DNA of 64,000 bases from Sarcocystis neurona. Lineage: Eukaryota > Apicomplexa > Conoidasida > Eucoccidiorida > Sarcocystidae. A model generated the notes under the pieces. It was not told the origin of the DNA. It did no database searches and was given only the letters and a program-made list of their open reading frames with translations. Both the position numbers and the translations under genes were made by a program. The stretch covers positions 1,238,910-1,302,909 of the forward strand of contig KL647290.1 in assembly GCA_000727475.1 (NCBI GenBank). Reading direction: 5' to 3'. Shown one piece after another: positions 56,501 to 64,000 of the stretch (positions are counted from its first letter, which is position 1; the number at the start of each line of letters is the position of its first letter).

Positions 56501-57295
56501 GTGTACATGGCATAATTGCTGTGCCGGTGCTGCTGTGGATTTGCTGTTGCGATTGGTCTGCTGCTGTCGCGGCGGTCCCGTCACCCCGTATATCTGTTGC
56601 CGCTGTTGTGCTGCCGCCGTTGCTGTAACGTGTGAGGGAGTGCGTCTTTGCTGCTGTTCCTGCTGCATTCGGTTGACTTGGTGGTGCTCCTGGTACGTGT
56701 GTGTGTGCTGCGGTTGGTAGACTTAGTAGTGAGTCTGCAAGTGAGTGACGCAGACGTGTTGCGGCAGCGCATGCGTTGCCGTCTCGTCGACCCCACGACA
56801 CAAAAAGTCTACGGCGCAGCAAATCCGCCTCCTGCGGCACTCCTCTCTTGCCTCCAGAAGAGAAGTGACGACACCGCAGAAGTCCTGCAGAGACGCCTGT
56901 CGCAGTACGAAAGTGCGTGGGCGTGCATCAAGGCGAGGTTTGAGTATTTTCACGGCCTGCAACGTCAGCAGCAGCAGCAACGCACGCAGCAAATCCCGGT
57001 GCAACGCGAGCATGAAGGCACTCCACAAGCGCGGACACCCCAGCTGCTTCAGCAGCAGGAGGGCCGCCCACAGGAGAAGCAGGTGGAGCAGCCGCACGGC
57101 GACAGCCACCATCAGCTTCAACAGCAGAAACAGCAGCAGCACGCAGTAGAATTCACACAAAATGACGAACTTATTCGCGAGATTGACGGCACACGGACGA
57201 TTGAAGAGGTGTACTCAGATGTGCTAGCGTTCATGCGAGAACGTCTGGGAGAGCGACTACTCTCTTCGGCCGACCACGGTGCTGCTGTCTCATGA
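53586..57295 (+). CDS. AK: adenylate kinase (long-LID type) with insertions
   Basis: This nucleoside monophosphate kinase transfers a phosphate between ATP and AMP. Exon 1 is 53586-55047 (donor CCGG|GTAAGG), exon 2 is 56721-57295 (acceptor GGTTGGTAG), both phase 1, 678 residues. An Ala/Ser/Arg-rich N-terminal extension of ~290 residues precedes the fold. Then come the P-loop GPPCSGKGS (from ~294), ISVGDLLREAL, ALQRGNLVADELVFDLL, and the AMP-binding EGFPRTEAQVDFL. Across the intron the join gives MLP-D-LVVSLQVSDADVL, as expected for the next strand. The LID follows (RLVDPTTQKVYGAANPPP), then QKRSDDTAEVLQRRLSQY and the C-terminal IDGTRTIEEVYSDVLAFM. The NMP-binding region carries Ser/Asn/Gly-rich insertions and a Gln-rich one follows the LID. 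The LID favours adenylate kinase (or GTP:AMP type) over the short UMP-CMP kinases. Compartment is not evident. The ATG is the first one in frame but lies in repeat-rich DNA. Confidence 0.88.
55048..56720 (+). other. adenylate kinase intron
   Basis: The 1,673-nt intron is dominated by CTG/CAG repeats, including a 15-bp tandem CTGCTGCGGTACTGC at about 55717-55765. A competing acceptor six bases downstream (ACTTAG) would delete two residues; the upstream one gives the better match to the family (DLVVSLQV). Confidence 0.8.
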
Positions 57296-60200
57296 TGAGA
57301 CTGGCGGCTTCTGTTGTTGCGTCTTGCTGCCCCACGTGCTGTTGTTCCTTGCGTCCACGTGCAGCCGATGCTGCGCTTCGGGCGTCCTCAGCTGAGCAGC
57401 TGTTGCTCTGGCTGATGGCACCGAAGCCGTACGCGCGCCCGCTTCGCTTCCTGCTGCGGCTGCCATCTCTTCTCAGCTTGACAGCAACAGCTGGTGCTGC
57501 GGCGTGCTGCTGTAAATGCTGCGTGGTGCCACGGTTGACGCTGCGTGGTTCTGCTGCTGCCGCAGTTGCTCAGGAGCTAGTTTTGTCGTGTGCATGCTAG
57601 TGGTAACGAAGCTGCTGCTCGCACACGGGAGGTGAGACGGCTGCTCGCGTTGCTGCTGCTGCTGCTCACGTTCACATCATGCTGAAGCGTTTCCACAGCG
57701 AGCTGCGGTGCGCAGTTGCTGTATCTCCAGTATTTGTGCGCTTCCTGGTGATACCTCGTTCCCTGTAGCTGCGGGAGCTGCTGCGTGTCCTGCTGTCGGC
57801 GCTGCACTCTTCTGGTGGCTTCCGCAGCTGGTTCTCGTCCGGCGCTCGCGCTAGTACCGCTGCAGCCGTAGCTTTTGTCGCTGTTGCTGCTGCTGTCTTC
57901 CGCTGCTGTTGCTGTCTGCCGTTCCAACTTCTTCCTGCTCAACGCCGAGGAGGCACGACGCTTCTGCAGGTGCTGCTTTGTGCGTATACGGGCTGCTGCA
58001 GTGCGGATCTGGGTAGGCCTACTTCGCTTTCTGTTGCTCCCGCTGCTCTCCCCTTTGCTCCTGCATGGGCGCACACATATACACCGTCCTCAGCTGATCC
58101 TTCTGCTTCTGCGGCTGCTCTTCTGGAGCACTGCTGGTTCTGCGTCTCCTCCTTTCTGCAGTGAGGGCTCCTGGTGTTTCCATTTTGCCACTGCGCACCA
58201 CACGAAAGAGTAACGTACAGCAGCAGCAGCGTCAATCACTCCCGCTCCGATGCTCCTTGCTATAAGGATGGGTAAAATAACAAGCCGTTTACCCGTCTGT
58301 GCATGCGGCGGATATTTCGCTGCTACTGTGGGGCTGCGGGAGCTACACCGGCGCAACGCCGGACTCCGCCTGCGACTCAGAGGCAGCAGATACTGCTTCC
58401 TTTTGCTGAACACTCATGTCGTGCTGCCGCCGTTAAGATGGCTGGCTGTTTCCTGCTGCCGTAGCTGCTCTGCTGATCGTCTACGTGTCCGTTGAGCGCT
58501 GCGAGGGCTGCTTGGTTGCTCCTGCTGCGGATGCTGCTGTTGGCAGGGCACCCGTTTCCGCTGGTGCTGTCGCGCAAGCTGCCGCTTCCGCCGGTGCGCT
58601 TCTTCCGGAGGCAGCGTCCTCTACTGTCGGTGCTATCGCACAGGCCGCTTCGTTCTCTTTCGCTGCTGCTGTGGCCGTGTGGCAATTGCACCCCGTGACG
58701 CCGTCGCGGCGGCTCCGCCTTCGTGCAGCTGCTGTTAAGCAGCCACGGCTTGCTTTCTCTTCTGTTGCGGTGTGCTCGTTCGACTAGTGCCACAGTGTCG
58801 CTGCAATGCAGGCGCAGCGTGTATCCCTGCTGTGGCTGTCGCCGTTGCTTTCCCTAACGGCTTCAACGATTTGTGCTGCAGCCTTCCGTAGTCTGCGGAG
58901 GGGCTCAGCACTCGTTCCGTCGATACACGTACCTACGTGTCCTGCCAGGCAGCTTCTCAGCTGGTGCGCGTGCTGCATGCACGATTACAGAACGTGACGA
59001 GGCACGGCGAGGGGAAGTATTTTGGGTTTCTCCATTGAAAGAAAGCGATCGACTGCAACAGCGGACCCGGTAATTAGGTGTGCACAGCTGCAGACAGCAG
59101 CACAGGTATCCAGGCATGAGGCTACGTACTTCAGCGGTACACACGCCTTCAAGGCTTGGATGTGGGTCCAGGTGTAGAGAAGTTCAGCAATTCCACCGTG
59201 TGCGACTCCGTATGAGGAGACACAAATGTACATACGTGTATATCTCTTTTTTTAAACGTACGTATATAGTCCTCAGGACTACATATGCTTTCACGTAGAA
59301 CGAATTGCGTGCGGGTTTTCTACGAATCCAAAAGCAGACTTTCCAGATATGTGTGTATGTATACGTCGATGAAAAGCTTTCTTCGTGTGCTTGAAGTCGA
59401 AGTGCGCGTCGGTCTCGAATGCAGTATGTCTTTTTGTTCTGTGCGGGGATCGACGCCGTTGCCGGAGGGGCATGCCACCACAGGTGAGACTATCCGTGTG
59501 TCTACTTTGGTGGGAGAAGCGTGCGTTCTCGGTACGCCTTTATACTTTGTCCCGCACATGCATACAAATGTACACACGTCTAAAGACAAATATACGTAAA
59601 GGGAATGTATATATATATATATCTATATATATCTGTAGGCGGTACATAACCTTTGTGCGGTCCGCAGTTTACGTGTAGATGCTAGGTCTACACACACGCG
59701 TATATAAAGATTTCCTTCACGTGTTTCTTTGTAATTTGGGGTCGGGGCACGACGGACTGGAGATGCCGCTCCTGGAACAGCATTTAATGTTTTTTTCGTC
59801 GGAGGTGGCAGGATTGGATGAGTTTGTTTATGAACAGTCAATCATACGAATTATTTTGTTTAGCTTATATATGTTTGCGCTTGACGATCTAACCCCTCGA
59901 ACTTGATAGCGACTGGTGGTCGATGTGTACCTTTCGGTCGATTATTCGACGGGTGTGTGTGTATGTATGTATGTGTAGTTCTCCTTTGTTGATGCCAGCT
60001 GGGAAGTGCTCGCTATACGTGTACCTCTATCCGCGTCTGTGTTCAACTACATACGCACACCTCTAGGTACGCGTACTTAAGTCAGGTCGGCAAGGAATTA
60101 AGGACTGCTTGCCTTTTCGTATTCTCTTGCGCGGTTACTTCGTTGTTTGTGAAGACGTACGGATGCGCAGTGCTACGGAGAGTGCGGCCCAGCAGCTGCC

Positions 60201-60480
60201 GTGCTGCAGGCGTGCCCAGATATGTTCAGGATGAATAGGCGGAAACTGTAGGGAGGAGAGAGACGAAAACACGTGGAGCGCAGGGTGTGGTACAGAGAAA
60301 GATATCTGGAAAGGGAAAACAAGTAGAAAAGTGGAGAGACGTGGGACAAGCGTGAAGGAAAGGACTGCAGCAACATAGAAGAAGAAACGATAATGCGGGT
60401 GCCGCAGCTAGCTGCCTACCGATACACCGATATTCAATCAACTCAGCCAAGGCCCTGCCCCACACTGCCGTCTTGGAGTT

Positions 60481-60625
60481 TGCTGACTGTCAAAATAGTA
60501 ATACATGCTCCTACACACACGTATATATATATATATATATGTATAGGAGATTGCTGATTGTCAAAATAGTAACACGTGCTCCTACACACGTGTACATATA
60601 TATGTATATATATATAAATATGAGC
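60481..60625. repeat. 71-bp duplication with internal inverted repeat
   Basis: Copies start TGCTGACTGTCAAAATAGTAA at 60481 and TGCTGATTGTCAAAATAGTAA at 60552, and continue with CTCCTACACAC and a TA run. In the first copy CTCCTACACACACGTATA is followed after the TA run by TATGTATAGGAG, which can fold as a hairpin. Confidence 0.88.
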
Positions 60626-62130
60626 TCAGTTATGCAGATTTGTGTGAAGCATTAAAAATTAGGTAGGCACTGTACCCGAGAAGCGACTTGTTGACGGGTC
60701 CTGCATGCACGTCTTGTTGCACCGTGCAGTAATAATACGGCTGTCAAATTACATTTCCAGCGTGGGACAGTTCCACAGCATGTGTTCCAGGAGCATCGGG
60801 TGCTGCTCTCTTGCACAGACATTAGCCGTAGCAGGATCGAAGAAGCAGCCAGCTGGGCTGCAACGAGTTGCCTCCCAGCCTGACAGCGGGACGCGGTTGT
60901 ACCATCAGCGGCGTGGGTTGTAGCAGCAGAAGTAAGAGCAGCAAGAGCACAAAAGCAGCAGCTTCTGGAAAATCAGAAACAACAGGTAGGCCGACGGCAG
61001 CAGCAGCGTGTGCACGGTGGGGTTAGCAGTGGCGACCAAGCAGCGTGGGTACTTGCAGCACAAGGAACAGCTGGTGAGTTGTAGCGGTAAGTAAAAGCCA
61101 CTCTTCATGCAGTAGCAGCAGCAACAGATATGGCAAGCTGGAGTTCTTGAGGCTGCCTGCTTTGCAACGAAGATAACGCTTACGCACTGCTCTGTTACAT
61201 GCGTGTTCACCATCTGCAAGAGTACTGCAACAGCGCAGAGCCACGCACAAAGGTGCTCCACAGTGTCATCAGTAGCTCAAGTGTTACAGTCTGCTTTTCT
61301 GCTGCCTCTGGCCCCCCTGCTCGGTTATCCACATATCTTACATTTACCTACGCACGTAGGATGGCCACCACGGTGCCAAGCATATGTGCCTCATCCACGC
61401 CTCTCGTAGCGAAACGGGACGCGTTAGTCCGGAGTGTGAGTGGGGTGACTGCTGTCGCTTCAGCAGTAGCAACAACAAACGACCGCGCAACAGCAAATGG
61501 CAGGAAGCAGTGGAACACACACACGCTAGTAGACAGACTCGACAAACTCTTGCCCTCCATGAGTGGTCTCGTGTGGCAGTGTTAGGTGCATGCGAGTGGA
61601 CGAGCGTGCACAACTCACAGATGCTCTTCTCATATATAGACGCGTGGACACATACGTTCGCACGCATCCACATACGTATGAACTGGCATTTATTCACCTG
61701 CAATTACGAATCTGTCCATTCCCATACTAGCGTGGACGTATATATGTAAACATACATATATGCACACATTCGTGTGGAAGGAACTCAAATACTCTGCGCG
61801 TATCGAAGCTGGTTTGAACGAGTGCAGCTGAGGTACTTAATCCCTCAATATGCGACAGCACAGTAGCTGCGTGTGTGTCTGCACAAAGAGCAAGCAACGC
61901 CTCGGCCACTCGTGTCGCGTACATGCCTCATACCCGCCCGCCGGCGTGAAAGCAGAGCATTCTACATCTACCCGTACACGCATCTTCACCAAGTACAGGG
62001 GAAATGTACGCGTATACACTTGCTCTTGCAGGTATTGGAGAGCTGAGGTAAGGTCGAATGCGGAAGGGCATTCCTACCGCCTGTGTGCAGCCCTCGGGCC
62101 TCGTACAACAAAGAGGTGTTCGTGTCGCAC

Positions 62131-62155
<25 letters not shown>
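62131..62155. repeat. (TA)n microsatellite
   Basis: A near-pure TA dinucleotide run. TATG/TACA-rich DNA continues to about 62320 and gives spurious Tyr/Ile-rich frames. Confidence 0.85.
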
Positions 62156-62161
<6 letters not shown>

Positions 62162-62710
62162 TAGACGTGTACATACTGGTACACGACTAACTCAAGCCTG
62201 AAGGCGTATGTCGTTGCGTACACGCAAACATAGGTACACATATTGCATACATTACAAACATATATATGTATATACATGTATACACACACATATGTATATA
62301 TATACAGATATATATGTACACGAATAATGATTTGTTACTAGTAAAAAATCGAAGGGCTTGTCACTTTTTCGCGTGCAGACGCATAAGCGCCTTGTGTCTG
62401 CAGCGCATTGTTAAGCGGAGACATGCGAACAGGGCCACTTGTCCCGTGGATGCTTCCCTTCTTTCTTCGGCCCTCACGAAGCACCTTAGATCTCTTTTTA
62501 CACACCCCGATCAATACACGGTGATCACTGGCGCTGGCCTGATACGCGTAATTGCAGGAATGCGTCGGTTTGAAAACTGTATAGTTGCTTTCCCCCAACG
62601 GCCGTTGACACACTGTTTCAGTCGAGCAAATCGCCTCGGTGGTTGCGTCAGTCTTATACCGCTTGCACGCCACACATATGCCCTTACTGGCGAAGTGGGC
62701 CACTGCAGCC

Positions 62711-64000
62711 TCACTCGTAGTCGGCAGCCGGAGGAGGCAGCGTTTGCTGCTGCTGGGAAAGCAGGCTGCTGCTCTCTCTGCTTGTTTTCTTCGCAATGCT
62801 GCTGCTTCTGCTGCTGCTGCCTTTTGCATCCCTCGCCCCCCGCGGCCGCTGCTGTTCGGCTTTGCCTGCTGCTGAGTGTTTCTTCGAATCCAACACAATG
62901 GGTGGCACCTGCAGCAGCCAGTCGCAACAGATTCAGCGCCAGCAGCAGCAGCTGTGTCTCTGACAGCAGCGCGCCATCAGCCGCAATCAAGGCAACAGCA
63001 GAGGACTGCTGCCTGCGCGCGTGTGCGGCAACAGCTGCAGGACCCACAGCAGCAGCTAGAGCGGGACCACTACTAGTACTACCAGCTACACGCTGTATCT
63101 ACTATGCTTACGTAGGAGGTGCAGAACACAACTATATATATATATATATATACACACGCGCAGATGCAGAGATTCATTATACATGCGTAGGACGTGTAAT
63201 ATACATGTGTACACGTGTATGACTAAACATACTTGTGTACGCATCTAAAAATTGTACAGACGTGTGTAGAGTGACACACAGGTCAGTTGACGACCCAGGC
63301 AGGGCCACGGATGCAGCTCGCGTCTCCTGCCCCAGGCTCTTTCGCGGCTGTAAACAGTCGGGAGTTTCAGTTGACTGTATGAATTGTAGTCGCAGCAAAT
63401 CACAGGTGCGCTGTTGAGGGACGTCAAGCAGGTACGGAAACCGTACAAGAGTTAACTATGTCCAGCCAGTTGTCCAGAAGATTTCTGCCCTTTCAAAGTG
63501 TAGAAAAATGTACGTATGTAGAGAGTGCAAGACATCTCCACACATACAGATATTCTATATATATGTATAAGTATATGTATATATATATGAATAGATAGAC
63601 AGATGTATGCTACGTATGTAATGCTGCCCAGAGACTGGCACTCCCTGCTTCAGTGGTTACTATTGCTGTGTGCGTCCTCCATTTCTCTGAAAATGTTCTC
63701 CAAGGGTCACAAGGGTAGGGACCCCCCCCGCTTTGCGCCGCCGCACAGGAATAACGAACCGAGTACCTTGTAAGCAGCTGCCTGTTCGACGCTGCAAGGG
63801 CACAGCATGACTCTGATAACCGGCTGCTGCTCCAGCGCTGCAGCTGTCAACGGGAGATTCATCGGCTGCGATATGTCGCTACAGAACTGCAGAAAGCGCT
63901 GCAGCAGCAACAGCAGATGAGTTGCATGCGCCCGCACGCCCTTCTTGTGTGGGGGCTGCGCCACCAGCTGCAGCTCCACGCGGTGCCCTGCAGGCGGTAA
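62711..64000 (-). CDS. 3' end of an unrecognised gene (partial)
   Basis: Two exons can be proposed. The first enters from the window edge (64000-63767, 78 codons), reads RVELQLVAQPPHKKG, LQRFLQFCSDISQP and IRVMLCPCSVEQAAAYK, and ends at donor AAG|GTACTC in phase 0. The second is 62908-62711, entered by TGCTGCAG|GTG in phase 0, and reads VPPIVLDSKKHSAAGKAE, a Ser/Arg-rich stretch, and TLPPPAADYE before TGA. The stop overlaps a possible donor (GA|GTGAGG), so the protein could continue. The first exon is low in repeats and looks like a folded domain. A loose resemblance to the last strands of PCNA/Hus1-type clamps was noted but is too weak to name it. Confidence 0.55.

Larger units (their letters stand above)
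57296..62710. other. interval with no recognised gene
   Basis: 57.3-59.0 kb is CTG/CAG-rich and open in most frames. Minus-strand frames at 58074-57577 (with RYHQEAHKYWRYSNCAP), 58793-58377 and 58978-58784 (LRRLRKAAAQIVEAVRES) look the most protein-like and might be exons of one minus-strand gene, but no motif or phase-consistent splicing could be shown. 59.0-62.7 kb is repeat-poor with short frames, TA microsatellites (59605-59636, 62131-62155) and a 71-bp duplication (60481-60625). Confidence 0.4.

Noticed and set aside
56721..56732. Alternative adenylate kinase acceptor at ACTTAG (exon from 56727)
   Set aside because: It is in phase but gives MLP-VVSLQV and loses the Asp-Leu that usually begins this strand. 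The upstream acceptor gives DLVVSLQV.

Overview
The window looks like nuclear DNA of a coccidian apicomplexan, most probably an Eimeria species. Four conserved eukaryotic genes can be read, all split by introns with ordinary GT-AG splice sites. Their conserved domains are interrupted by long CAG/CTG-derived runs of Gln, Ala, Ser or Leu, a known hallmark of Eimeria genes. Ferrochelatase is of the bacterial (HemH-like) type, as in Apicomplexa. The genus is inferred from coding style; no species marker is present.

Layout: 1-4,112 holds the 5' half of a minus-strand 5-aminolevulinate synthase gene (ALAS), whose remaining exons lie left of base 1. 4.1-8.2 kb is a CAG-rich spacer with no recognised gene. 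8,199-14,572 is a three-exon plus-strand TATA-binding protein gene (TBP). 14.6-22.3 kb is a gene-poor, repeat-poor stretch containing a striking cloverleaf-like inverted-repeat structure. 22,320-26,868 is a minus-strand two-exon gene for a very acidic protein with an N-terminal signal or anchor. 26.9-33.3 kb has only weak exon candidates. 33,274 to about 46.7 kb is a seven-exon minus-strand ferrochelatase gene (FECH). 48-53.5 kb is CAG-rich with one coiled-coil-like minus-strand exon. 53,586-57,295 is a two-exon plus-strand adenylate kinase gene. 57.3-62.7 kb is again without a recognised gene. 62,711-64,000 is the 3' end of a minus-strand gene that enters from the right.

ALAS and FECH are the first and last enzymes of heme synthesis. 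They lie on the same strand about 30 kb apart, with the general transcription factor TBP between them. The exon models were built by joining splice sites whose codon phases agree and whose joined proteins restore family motifs. For FECH, TBP and adenylate kinase the total coding lengths come out as whole codons. Elsewhere, CAG-rich sequence keeps all six frames open, so long open frames there are not evidence of genes. No tRNA, rRNA, CRISPR array, insertion sequence or telomeric TTTAGGG run was seen.
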